NCBI GenBank assembly: GCA_964036315.1
Contig: OZ038517.1
Coordinates: 47,910,237-47,974,236, forward strand
Source of the DNA: Acanthosepion esculentum
Lineage: Eukaryota; Mollusca; Cephalopoda; Sepiida; Sepiidae
Reading direction: 5' to 3'
DNA length: 64,000 nucleotides
Below, piece after piece: positions 50,400-61,080 of the stretch. Under the pieces are notes generated by a model, which saw nothing but the letters and a program-made list of their open reading frames with translations, made no database searches and was not told the DNA's origin. Position numbers and translations under genes: made by a program. How positions within the stretch are numbered: position 1 is the first letter of the stretch; each line of letters opens with the position of its first letter.

Positions 50400-50880
50400 C
50401 AAAATCTTTTCTTCATCTGTGAGGAGATTGTCCAGAATTCACTGCCATATACAAGGACTGATATTACGTAACAGTTCAGTACTCTTTTCTTTGTTTCTTT
50501 TGCTTCAAGTCTCTTCTTCTGTTTCTCTTGCTTCAACTTACTCATCTGTGAGGAGATTGTTCAGAATACACTGCCATATACAAGGACTGATATTACATAA
50601 CAGTTCAGTACTCTTTTTTTTGTTTCTGTTGCTTCAAGTCTCTTCTTCATCTGTGAGGAGATTGTCCAGCATTCACTGCCATATAGGAGGACTGATATTA
50701 CATAACTGTTCAGTACTCTTTTCTTTGTTTCTAATGAAATTTTTCTGTTCCATAATACTTTGCTTAACTTTTGGAAGGCACCTTTCACTATCCCAATGTG
50801 CCTTCGAATCTCAGTGTCACACATTTGTATTGCTCTTTCTGATATCATTCTGAACATAAATAAAGGGTGTTTCATTAAGA
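50400..50880 (-). pseudogene. Second 105-bp LINE-A array, three units, with upstream RT
   Basis: From 50870 on the minus strand: SERAIQMCDTEIRRHIGIVK, GAFQKLSKVLWNRKISLETK, then repeated KKRVLNSYVISVLLYGSECW blocks. This gives the natural junction into the repeated segment. Units near 50550 and 50430 have extra bases that break the frame. Confidence 0.82.
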
Positions 50881-50892
50881 CGGATTATATAT

Positions 50893-51118
50893 AAGGGTGT
50901 TTCATTAAGATGGATCAAAGTTAGCAGTAAATAAATCAGTGTTATTGGTGAAAATGTACTTATTTCTCTATTGGATCATGTCATTTACGTCATGGCAATT
51001 ATGTGTGAAAAATAATATTGCCCCAATGTCTGCCAAATCTGAAAGAAAAAGAAAAAATCATTAGACGCTTAAACTTAATTCACATTAAAATCGATTCAAG
51101 TTATTGGAACACTCTTTA
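50893..51118. mobile_element. Possible MITE (about 225 bp)
   Basis: AGGGTGTTTCATTAAGATGG at the left and the complement of GTTATTGGAACACTCT at the right are imperfect inverted repeats, with TA-containing flanks. A second copy of the left end lies just before it (50866-50885). No coding sequence. Confidence 0.45.
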
Positions 51119-51740
51119 TCTGAGTAATATATTTTTGTGAAACTTTTATAACAATATGGTAGAACACAATTAAAATGTTTATTCTAAAATTGGACATTAT
51201 TTTCTGAACACCCTAATATCACACTTTCATGAAGCTGATGTTAGAAGCATTTATCAAAGAATTTAATATGAGAAATATTTGTTTAATTAAAGTTTCAGAA
51301 AGTCGACATTCTTTAAACGACATGAGATTGCGTAATTAGTGGGTCAGGGGTATATTGCCAAGTTATTATTATGAGATGTGACCTCTGGTGGTCTGTCAAA
51401 ATGAATGCTCTGGAATCAGTTTAGGAATCAGGGGTGCTGAAAAATAAAATTTGCGGTGTATCTTTATTATTTGTAATTACCTTGTTTTCTCATCGATAAA
51501 GTAGCAGGGTACCTTTTAATTAGGGGAAAATATTATGTGAAATATACCCCATTAGCTTCTGACAGCAAGACCTTTCCGAGGCGTTTTATTTTGCATATGA
51601 CGTCAAATTTGATTTTAATTCAAACATAGTATAACCACTGAAAACAATTGGAAAATATCTGAGAATTTTTTTATTGGGGGAAGCAGCTCTTAATAATAAT
51701 AATAATAATAATAATAATGATAATATACTAACTGTATATA

Positions 51741-51820
51741 TTGGGTTGGTGCATAATTATCAGGCTTTTCTAATGGCAAATATTGTTTAAAAACCGCCTG
51801 ATAATTATGCACCAACCTAA
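51741..51820. mobile_element. 80-bp mariner-type MITE
   Basis: TTGGGTTGGTGCATAATTAT and its near-perfect complement bound 80 bp, with TA on both sides (51739-51740, 51821-51822). The GGTTGGTGCA ends are typical of mariner elements. A right half only is found at 52010-52054. Confidence 0.8.
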
Positions 51821-52060
51821 TATTTGTGAGGTCACTTGAATGTGTTAAAAATCAGGAAGAAAGGGATTGTCAATGGTCAGGAATTAATACAAATGTTACT
51901 GATAGAAAAGAGCTGTTGTATGTATAATATAATGCATTGTTAATAATTTTACTGCTGGAATGTGTTAAAAATCAGGAAGAAAGGGATTGTAAATGGTCAG
52001 GAATTAATGGCAAATATTGTTTAAAAACCGCCTGATAATTATGCACCAACCCAATATTTG
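51821..52060. repeat. Two-copy repeat ending in a half MITE
   Basis: GTTAAAAATCAGGAAGAAAG and GGTCAGGAATTAAT occur at 51845-51890 and 51962-52010. The second copy runs into the right half of the MITE. Related units are at 55290-55680 and 58310-58570. Confidence 0.7.
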
Positions 52061-52399
52061 TCAGGTTACTTGAAGGGCACAACTGGGAGAGTCTAACACG
52101 GTACGATCGGCCAAGTTTCCCCACCAGGCTTTTTTGTTAGTGAGGATGTTGGATAGACACCTCGGAGGATAACGTGATGATAACAAGAAATATAGGTGCA
52201 ATAGATAGATAAATAAAGACATTTTTATTTGATTTGAAACTGATTAATTGATAAAATATATATTTTTTTACAACGATGTTTACCCTGTAGTCACTCAAGA
52301 TAGAGGTTACAGAGTAAGAGCCACAGTTTATGTGGATATATAACATAACAGTTAACTATAGACTTGGACAGGTTAAGATCGTAGAGATCAGGCAAGCAT

Positions 52400-52660
52400 C
52401 CACTTGGGAGTTGGTTCCATAAAGCAGCAGTTCACAGGAAGAAGTTGCTAGAATGAAACATCTCACCAGTGGAATACGAAAGGAATGAAATGGTTCGCTA
52501 CAATGGGCGTGGCATGGCGGGTCTTAGACGTGAAGGTTAGAACTGGTGGAACTAAGGAACGTAGTTCGTCTGAGCACTTTTCATGGAAATAGTGATAGAG
52601 TAGTGAGAGGCTTGCAATGTTTCGTCTGTCAGAAAGAGATTGCAGGGTGGATGAGAAAAA
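52400..52660 (-). pseudogene. LINE-B-like C-terminal fragment
   Basis: The minus strand reads LSDRRNIASLSLLYHYFHEK, CSDELRSLVPPVLTFTSKTR, then frame-damaged HFIPFVFHW. Same block order as LINE-B but a distinct subfamily (LSLLYHYFH). Confidence 0.75.
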
Positions 52661-52699
52661 GAAGACATTATTATGAAGCAAGAACAATAAAAGAACAGG

Positions 52700-54070
52700 A
52701 ATTAAGAAGACAGAAGGTAACTGATGTCCTCATCTTTATTGTCATATTCACGAAAATTAAAGTATTAAGTCATAAAAGATATTAGAAATAATAAAATATC
52801 AAATATATAAAAGCACTAGGAAAACCAGATTTTCCTGTTTCTACCACCCCCGGGGTCAGAGTGGACCTGGGAACAACAGCAATTAAGAAGTTTTTCCACT
52901 CTCATTCAAACACCCAATCTCCCGGATGTAGTTTATGGGCATACCCAGAACGCAAGGGGATACCAAAGACATGAGAAACAAACATTATTAAGGAGAGAAG
53001 ACAATAAAAAAAAACAGGAATTAAGAAGACAGAAGATAACTCTTGTCCTCATCTTTATTGTCATATTCACGAAAATTAGAAAAATTATTAATTTATAAAA
53101 GAAATTAGAAATTTATACACTTCTAACAGATTGAATCTGATGAACAGAAATAAAAGTGAGTTTAAAAAAAATGGCTGATTTCATTGAAATAGCTAGCTAA
53201 TTCTGGATATCCTGTATATTAAATAATTTCACCCCAATAATAATCTTACAAAATGAAACAAGTCGTAAAAACATTTTGGGTGAGGGTTCACTATTTGTTT
53301 AATGTGCTTCTGGTTATTTTGCAATAAACAAGTTTTGTTAGTAATTTTATTATAAAAGTGTATTGTTGGTAATTTCACTATAAAAATGTATTGTTGGTAA
53401 TTTTTTTTTATAAAAAAATGTATTGCTGGTACTTTTACTATAAAAAATGTAATTTTATACTTTTTTAGTGTTTTAATTTTTTGTTAGGGTTTTCACTATT
53501 TAGTCATAGCTAGGACCCTAACAGGTACTACCACCCCGATTCAAGGGGAACCTGGAAACAACAGCAATTAAGAACAGGTTCCACGCTCCTCAATCTCCCG
53601 ATCAGGGGCCTTGTCACTGAATATAGTTTATTGTCATACTCTTGACAGGGATGTGTTTTTTTGTTAAAAGCGACTATGCCGGTTGATGTATAAGCGGTAA
53701 TTTTTCTGTTGCTATTTACATAAGAATTAAGGGTTCAACGAAATCCTTATGTCTCTCTTTCTTTCTTATGCAATGTGCACTTGAGTAAGGTTGAAGAATG
53801 CATCTACCAAAACGTAATAAATAAATAAATAAATAAATAAATAAGAAAATAATTTTTTTTGTCTGTTGTTAATGGCTATTTTGAAAATTATAAACTGCAG
53901 ATTTTATGCCGATCAATAAAAGCACTAGGAAAACCAGATTTTCCTGTTTCTACCACCCCGGGTCAGAGTGGACCTGGGAACAACATCAATTAAGAAGTTT
54001 TTCCACTTTCATTCAAATACCCAATCTCGCGGATGTAGTTTATGGTGGTACCCAAAACGCAAGGGGCTAC
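52700..54070. repeat. Repeat D copies with LINE-B scraps
   Basis: 52830-52950, 53280-53660 and 53915-54065 contain repeat D parts (ACCCCGGGTCAGAGTGGACC; CAATTAAGAAGTTTTTCCAC; TCCCGGATGTAGTTTATGG). 52720-52780 and 53040-53090 hold GTCCTCATCTTTATTGTCAT, a PLE-tail scrap. (AAAT)n lies at 53817-53845. No gene. Confidence 0.65.
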
Positions 54071-54179
54071 CGAGTGTTAGAAGACATGAGAAACAAACAT
54101 TATTAAGGAGAGAAGACAATAAAAGAACAGGAATTAAGAAGACAGAAGACAACGATTGACATTGAATTTAAATTTTTAT

Positions 54180-54440
54180 TGTTTCTCTCCAAGTAAGGCA
54201 ATAAACCCACTAAGACGCTGGGGGGTACTGAGAATATGATAAAAAACATTAATAAGGGGAGAGAACAATAAAAGAAAAGGAATTAAGGAGACAAGATAAC
54301 AACTGACATTGCATCTAAATTTTTGAAACTCATACTTGACTAGAAAGCAATCAGCCGGAAGAGAGTTCCACAGGTAAGGGCGTGAGAAGAAACTGCATTG
54401 CAAGGTGGAAAATAATATGTCACCCCCCCCCCACAAGGAC
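54180..54440 (-). pseudogene. LINE-B C-terminal end and 3' UTR
   Basis: Reads SRPYLWNSLPADCFLVKYEF, QKFRCNVSCYLV, then a 3' UTR ending in the complement of AAGTAAGGCAATAAACCCAC. Truncated upstream. Confidence 0.72.
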
Positions 54441-54769
54441 GTGAATGTTAAAACTATGCATCAGCTATAATTAGAACCTATCTAATTTGTTTTTGTTTTA
54501 AGACATCTTAATTCAGATTGATTTTGATTTTTCGCAAAAATCACAGCTGAAATATATAAGGTCAATCACAGCATTAACCGGTGAGCCCAACATAAAATAA
54601 AGTGAATACGTATTGTGTAATTAGTGGTTCAGAGGTGAATTGCCAAATTAGTATTTTCGGGCTTTTTTTCTTTGGTGCAAGAAATAAATACTACAAACAA
54701 ACCAACAAGAGAAACCTTTTGAAAACCATCAACATAATGTTCTATCATAAAGAAATAGGTTTATACCAA

Positions 54770-55260
54770 TACGTATAACACCTAAAATAGACCTTCTACA
54801 GACGATATATCTAAAATAAAAAAAAACATGTTTATCCTGAAAGTATAAAATTATGTAGAAAATATATAGATTTCATTATAAAATAACCCATAGAGGTGTT
54901 GATATGCCGCTAAACAAAATCAATGAAATCATAACACCTAAAATAGACCTTCTCCAGACAATATAGCTAAAAACATATGTTTATCCTGAAAGTATAAAAT
55001 TATGTAGAAAATATTTAGATTTCATTATAAAATAACCCATAGAGGTGTTGATATGCCGCTAAACAAAATCAATGAAACCATAACACCTACAATAGATTAT
55101 CTACAAACTATATAAAAAACATATGTTTTCCATGAAAGTATAAAATTACATGCAAAATATTTAGATTTCGGCATAAAATAACCCATAGAGGTGTTGATAT
55201 GCCACTAAAAAAATTCAATGAAATCATGAAACCTACAATAGAATATCTGCAAATGATATA
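54770..55260. repeat. About 150-bp tandem array, four units
   Basis: ACACCTAAAATAGACC-type starts at 54778, 54933, 55082 and about 55228 (steps 155, 149, 146). Units include TTTATCCTGAAAGTATAAAA and CCATAGAGGTGTTGATATGC, the complement of the start of repeat D, so the array derives from that end of repeat D. Confidence 0.82.
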
Positions 55261-55289
55261 TCTAAAAAAAAAATTAATAAAAAAAAAAA

Positions 55290-55690
55290 AGAATTCAGTG
55301 AAAATCAGGAAGAAAGGGATTATCAATGGTCAGGAATAAAGGCATGTGTTACTAAAACCCGCTTGCTATCTGTATCATCTAAATTCATCACAATTGATTT
55401 TACTATAGAAATACATTGTAAATTAAGACGAATTATCGAATAGCACTATTATATGTATGATATAAATGCATTGAAAATGATTTTATTATAGTAATGTACT
55501 GAAAATCAGGAAGAAGGGGATTGTCAATGGTCAGGAATTAATACAAATGTTACTGATAGAAAAGAGCTGCTGTATGTATTATATAATGCATTGTTAATGA
55601 TTTTACTGCTGGAATGTGTTAAAAATCAGGAATTGTCAGTGGTCAGGAAAAGTGTTACTGACAGAATATCTGTATTTGATTTGAGATTAA
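55290..55690. repeat. Tandem units of the AATCAGGAAGAAAGGGATT repeat
   Basis: Three units of about 110-200 bp with GGTCAGGAATTAATACAAAT, some with AGAGCTGCTGTATGTATTAT. Related to 51821-52060 and 58310-58570. Confidence 0.65.
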
Positions 55691-56615
55691 TAAATGAAAT
55701 AATTATGAAACATTTACTGTATTTTAGTATTGTGGTCTAAATTCTTTGCCTTTCTTCATGGAAACTGTTGAGTTAGATGTCACAGTCAAAATGCAAAATA
55801 AATATCAACTGCCAACGAACAGAGTTAATAAAGTTTTCAATAAAAAGATAAAGAGCAAAAATGAAGTGCTATCAAGCAAAAAAGCAAACATTATATGCAA
55901 AGCAAATTAACAGGTAAGAAAAAATGTTTACAAACTACGAATTAGTTTCTACGCACAAAAGCAAGGTCAGACAAATGAACACAGTGGTCTGTCTTATAGA
56001 CAAAGCAGATATGGACTGAGTCAAGATACACTTAACTGACTGGCCAACAATACATTTTCTTAGTGAAATTACCAGTCATACTTTATAAAAAAAAATACCA
56101 GCAATACATTTTAACGTCTACAAACTATACATCAGCAAAACATACGTTTACCCTGAAAATATAAAATTATATACAAAATAACTGTAGTTAAATGGTATCG
56201 AATTGCACTCAAAACAGATATACTTGAAGCCATAAAATTGTATACAAAATATTCAGCATTAAATTATCTATAGAGGTTAATATGCCACGAAACGAAATTA
56301 GTGAAACCATCACACCTACAACAAATTATCTACAAACAATATATCTATAAAACATATGGTTACCCTGAAAGTTATACAGGGTATCAATAAAGTCATTATA
56401 CAGTTACTTACAATAGCAATTAAGACAAAGAAATCAACAGACCAGAAATTTATTATTAAAAAGGTTCTGGTTAATTCTGGTTAATAACAATAAAATGCTA
56501 AGGTAAACAATAGTAAATTAATTACAAATACTGTTTGAACTGCAAGCCACCTGCTTCAGTACTTTGCTTTTTTATTATAAGTAAATGTATAGTAACTTTA
56601 TTGCAATCCTGTATA
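55691..56615. other. Unassigned, with repeat-D relics
   Basis: 56090-56400 has diverged units of the 150-bp array. The rest has no recognisable feature. Confidence 0.45.
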
Positions 56616-56619
56616 ATTA

Positions 56620-57790
56620 TGTACAAAATATCTGTAGTTGAAGCCATACAATTGCACTCAAAATAGATGCAGTTGAAGCTATAAAATTGAGCTCAAAATA
56701 GATGCAGTTGAAGCCATAAAATTGAGCTAAAAATAGATGCAGTTGAAGCCATAAAATTGAGCTCAAAATAGATGCAGTTGAAGCCATATAATTGAGCTCA
56801 AAATAGAGGCAGTTGAAGCGATAAAATTGAGCTCAAAATAGATGCAGTTGAAGCCATAAAATTGAGCTCAAAATAGATGCAGTTGAAGCCATATAATTGA
56901 GCTCAAAATAGAGGCAGTTGAAGCGATAAAATTGAGCTCAAAATAGATGCAGTTGAAGCCATAAAATTGAGGTCAAAATAGAGGCAGTTGAAGCCATAAA
57001 ATTGAGCTCAAAATAGAGGCAGTTGAAGCCATAAAATTGAGCTCAAAATAGAGGCAGTTGAAGCCATAAAATTGAGCTAAAAATAGAGGCAGTTGAAGCC
57101 ATAAAATTGAGCTCACAATAGAGGCAGTTGAAGCCATAAAATTGGGCTAAAAATAGATGTATTTGAAGCCATAAAATTGTACTTAAAATAGATGCAGTTG
57201 AAGCTATACAATTGCACTAAAAATAGAGGCAGTTGAAGCCATAAAATTGAGCTCACAATAGATGCAATTGAAGCCATAAAATTGGGCTAAAAATAGATGT
57301 ATTTGAAGCCATAAAATTGTACTTAAAATAGATGCAGTTGAAGCTATACAATTGCACTAAAAATAGATGCAATTGAAGCCATAAAATTGGGCTAAAAATA
57401 GATGCAATTGAAGCCATAAAATTGTATTCAAAATAGATGTATTTGAAGCGATAAAATTGTACTGAGAATAGATGCAGTTAAAGCCATGTTTTTGCACTAA
57501 AATAGATGCAGTTGAGCCATATAATTGCACTCAAAATAGATGCAATTGAAGCCATAAATTTGCGCTCAATATAGATGTAGTTGAAGTCATAAAATTGCAC
57601 TCAAAATCGATTTAGTTGAAGTCATAAATTGCACTCAAAATAGATTTAGTTCAAACCATAAAATTGCACTAAAAATAGATGCAGTTGAAGCCATAAAATT
57701 GTATTCAAAATATATTTAGTTGAAGCCATAAAATTGCGCTCAAAATAGATGTATTTGAAGTCATAAAATTGTGCTCAAAATATATAGACT
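56620..57790. repeat. 35-bp minisatellite, about 32 copies
   Basis: The unit contains ATAGATGCAGTTGAAGCCAT and AAAATTGAGCTCA, 35 bases (steps at 56701, 56736, ...). The centre (56680-57150) is most uniform; both ends are degenerate. Subtypes GATGCAG, GAGGCAG and GATGTATTTG occur in blocks. Contains many SacI-like GAGCTC sites. Confidence 0.93.
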
Positions 57791-58310
57791 TTGATATGCA
57801 GCTAAAAAACAGCCAAACCAAGCAAAGTCATGTGACCGATGATGATGATGAATATGATGATGTATTATTATTAGTATTACTATTATACTACTTCTACCAC
57901 CACCACCATCACTATCACCCCATGATTAAAAATAAGATAGAAGTATTTACCCAGCTAAGAAGATCATTTCCCAACTTTTTAATGCCATGTCCTTTCAGGA
58001 TGTATGCAATCATGGCTTTTAAAAATTAATGTTTTCTTTATTATATGTCGATTGCCCAAACTTCTTTGGAAATGCCATGTCGTGGTTGTCCATGGCCTTC
58101 TCCACACATTTGAATTTAGACTTGTCCTTCTCTCAAGACTGCCTGACATTCGTGGCTAGGGAATCTTGTCTACCCTGCAATTTAAATCACAAATCAGAGA
58201 AGAAATGAATTCTTTTATTATCTGTGAAGTGCCATGATTTTTTGGTAAAACTTATATTCTATAGGGCTATTATATGTATATACATTGCAAATGATTTTAT
58301 CATATGTATC
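57791..58310. other. GAT/CAC-rich stretch and LINE-A 3' scrap
   Basis: 57835-57925 has GATGATGAT and CCACCACCA runs. 57995-58180 holds ATGCAATCATGGCTTTTAAA and GGCCTTCTCCACACATTTGA, decayed pieces of the LINE-A end and the 130-bp repeat. Confidence 0.5.
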
Positions 58311-58570
58311 CATTAGAAATCAGGAAAAATGTATTGTCAGTGGTCAGGAATTAATGCAAGTATGTAAATGCATTTCAAATTATTTCACAATAGGACTGCA
58401 TTAGAGATCAAGAAGAAAAGGTATTGTCAATGGTCAGGGATTAATGCAAGCATTACTAATAGAATATGGCCATTATATGAAAAGCCATTGCAAATGATTT
58501 TACTATAGAAATACATTAGAAATCAGGAAAAAGGTATTGTCAGTGGTCAGGAATTGATGCAAGTGTTAAT
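58310..58570. repeat. Three units of the AATCAGGAAAAA...GGTCAGGAATTAATGC repeat
   Basis: Markers at about 58316, 58406 and 58517. Same family as 55290-55690. Confidence 0.65.
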
Positions 58571-58643
58571 GAGAGAATCGGGATATTAGATGTAAATACA
58601 TGGCAAATGATTTTACTGTTGGAATACAATGAAAAGCAGTAAA

Positions 58644-58900
58644 TGTTACGTTCATATCATGTTGAAACACTGTTTTCCATATGATCACTGAAGTAAAGCA
58701 ATGTTGAGGTTGGTTGATGGGTGACCACCTGCGAATACCAGGTGCTGTAAGCTTGGATCTGTGCATAGTGCAATGGATAATGGCTCGAAATTGTTAATTG
58801 GTGAGCCAAGTTCCAATGATAAAATAGTTACTAGCTTGGTTTCTGAACTGTTGAATATTCTGAGCCACTTCTTCCCCATCGAGCTGTGAGAGCTTGATCA
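58644..58900 (+). repeat. Single 5S-like unit joined to tRNA-like module
   Basis: 58644-58753 is one 5S-like unit (ATATCATGTTGAAACACTG, CACTGAAGTAAAGCAATG, GGGTGACCACCTGCGAATAC, GTGCTGTAAGCTT). It is followed by the tRNA-like start (GTGCATAGTGCAATGGATAA, TGGCTCGAAATTGTTAATTG, with an Asn-type GTT anticodon loop) and a degraded tail. It shows the basic one-5S form of the composite at 5377 and 19851. Confidence 0.75.
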
Positions 58901-58970
58901 GAAAATAGATCAGCTACCAGGCTCTTGTTATTTTGATTTCTGGGTTTCACCAATAAACTCTGGTATCCTC

Positions 58971-58972
<2 letters not shown>

Positions 58973-59031
<59 letters not shown>
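58973..59031. repeat. (TA)n microsatellite
   Basis: Pure TA run at the 3' end of the minus-strand PLE. Confidence 0.95.
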
Positions 59032-59034
<3 letters not shown>

Positions 59035-59039
59035 TAAAA

Positions 59040-59640
59040 GACAATAAGAAAACTGTATTATTAGTCAACACGTTTCTTCCAATGTGGACTTTTTCATGGC
59101 AAAAATGAAATGAATTTATTGAAAACAAAGTAACTATTAACAGCAAACAAAATGTCCTTAGCAAATAGAAGAATTTAGAAAACGCTATTATATTCATATT
59201 GTCAACTGAAAAGTATATCAAGTACTTTCAGGTGCAGAAATATTGTTTTTATTGTTGTGTTAACGGATTGAACAATTTTCTTTCGATTTCTTGATATGGT
59301 TGTGTACATTGGCTTGGGAGAGTAGTAATTCTGTTAGGAAAGGTGATATTGGGAAAAGGCTTGGGCGTAGATTAATATTTGGATAATATTCAATGGCAGC
59401 ACTCTCAAGAATTTTCCTTCTGAGTGACTTATTTTCTTTTTTTATGAGTGTAGCATTTTTGAAATCAGTTGTGGTTCAATTTATTTCTATGTATGACTAG
59501 TGCATTAGTTGTGTTTTTTGTGAGGTCTCTTTTGTGCTTATAGATATATTTTTTTTAAATTTCTGCTTGTTTCTCCAATATATTGGGAGGAACAGTTTTG
59601 GCAATTTATTTTATAAATGCCTGCTTCAGAAATATTATTG
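59040..59640 (-). pseudogene. PLE GIY-YIG endonuclease, 3'-terminal fragment
   Basis: The minus strand reads SEAGIYKINCQNCSSQYIGE, TSRNLKK, then after a one-base shift IYKHKRDLTKNTTNALVIHR, and again shifted FKNATLIKKENKSLRRKILE, SAAIEYYPNINLRPSLFPIS, PFLTELLLSQANVHNHIKK. This is the whole GIY-YIG domain (GIY...YIGETSR, catalytic-Glu helix RRKILESAAI). Downstream of the stop, a GAAGAAACGTGTTGACTAAT-type string precedes the (TA)n tract. The RT domain is missing. It is a different PLE family from the one at 60412. Confidence 0.85.
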
Positions 59641-59689
59641 CTGTTAGTGTTTGAGGATCTCATCATATCCATAATGGTTAAAAAAAAAA

Positions 59690-60190
59690 CGCATATAAAG
59701 AAATCAGATAAAAAATTGCTGAAAACAATTGCAGTAATGAAAACTTGGGAGTCTCAATTTTCAGGATTGCAGGTTCGGATTCAGCTGGGAATGTTTTTAA
59801 TTTGCTCATGGAGTCAGCTTGATTCCAAAATGGTATGATAAGTTGGGCCAGGGCCTCTAGAAGCAAAGTTGGAAACATGGACAATTTTATTTTGAAACAC
59901 TGTAATTTGAGAACAGTAATTTTTTTTCATTTGAACATGAGCTATTGAAAGTTAGAGAGTTGTGTCCCTTTAATTGTTTTATCAGTAGAAGCCAAGATTG
60001 TGGAATCTGATTCCAAATGGTATGATATGTTGGGCTATGGCCTCTAGGAGTAAAGTTGAAAAAGTGTGACACAGTGACACACTGACATTCTCATTTATTA
60101 TATAGAAAAAGATGAGTCATTGAAAGTTAGAGAGTTGTGTCCCTTTAATTGAAAAGTGTGACACTGTGACATTCACATTTATTATATACA
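59690..60190 (-). repeat. Duplicated retroelement scrap (FWNQADSMSKLKTF)
   Basis: The minus strand near 59850 reads LEALAQLIIPFWNQADSMSK. A second, shorter copy lies at about 59985-60070 (TATGATATGTTGGGCTATGG). TTGAAAGTTAGAGAGTTGTG occurs at 59945 and 60120. Related to 33530. Confidence 0.6.
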
Positions 60191-60269
60191 TATAAAGCAG
60201 ACAGATGGTAGGACCGAGAAGAGTCATTGGAGATGTCAGCATTGATCTTGTGGGCTTCATAGGAACAGT

Positions 60270-60411
60270 CTTTTCAGTATCTGTCTATATTTCTGAGATG
60301 AGGTATTATGTACACTATTTACATTATTCAGGCTATTGTCCTCATCTTGGTCACCATATTTATTACAATGTTTCGGTTGTTGTACGCTCTGGCCTTCTTC
60401 AGGTGGTTGGA
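60270..60411 (-). repeat. PLE-tail repeat, reverse copy
   Basis: ATCTGTCTATATTTCTGAGA to CTTCTTCAGGTGGTTGGAAT, complete in reverse orientation and joined directly to the endonuclease fragment. Confidence 0.82.
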
Positions 60412-60690
60412 ATGTCGAACTGCGTAAAGAAATATAAAGGGGAGACAGGCCGCCTCCTTAACGTAAGGCTTCAAGAACACCAGAAAGCTGTAACATGAGG
60501 GGAAGTGGAAAAATCAGGCGTGGCTGACCACATAAAGGGAGATCACCGCCCTCTGTGTAATCAGGTTGAGATCATAGACAAAAAACACCATTGGAAAATG
60601 TGTAAACTTAAGGAATCATCACATATGCTAGACCACAAAAATTTCCTGAGCCGACCAAGCATAGAAATGAATACAATATAGAAACCAGTA
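60412..60690 (+). pseudogene. PLE GIY-YIG endonuclease fragment, one stop
   Basis: In a single frame: SNCVKKYKGETGRLLNVRLQ, EHQKAV, an internal TGA, GEVEKSGVADHIKGDH, EIIDKKHHWKMCKLKESSHM, NFLSRPSIEMNTI, stop. KYKGETGR...R.QEH matches the core of the PLE GIY-YIG domain, and W.M.KLKES the catalytic-Glu helix region. The frame is otherwise intact over about 90 residues. A tail repeat lies on each side, reverse at 60270 and forward at 60955. Confidence 0.8.
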
Positions 60691-60854
60691 ATAAGGAGTG
60701 CCAGAGAAAAGCGATAATAACAAAAGAAATTGCAATACGAGCTCTGGTAAAAACATACAATGATAACAGCAAAGATTGCAATATGAGCACTGGTAAAAAT
60801 GTTTGCTGGTGACAATAGGTTTATAATACCCAGAAATTCATACACAGATGTCCT

Positions 60855-61080
60855 GAAGGATACATGGCACAGTGGATAAAGGTGTTGGTTAGATCCAGTG
60901 ACAGGACCCAATACCCGGTTAAGGCAGTGGAATTAACAGGAGATAACTGAGCGAAATGAAGGGTTCAGTTCGACATTCCAACCACCTGAAGAAGGCCGGA
61001 GCGTACAACGGCCGAAACGTTATGATAAATATGGCGACAAAGATGAGGACAATAGTCCGGATAATGTAAATACTGAACAG
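60855..61080 (+). repeat. tRNA-like head and PLE-tail repeat
   Basis: CACAGTGGATAAAGGTGTTG (box A; box B lost by deletion next to ACCCAATACCCGGTTAAG), AATTAACAGGAGATAACTGA, then GGGTTCAGTTCGACATTCC, CTGAAGA (60986-60992), GGCCG/CGGCC stem, GAAAC (61014-61018) and the tail. Confidence 0.78.
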
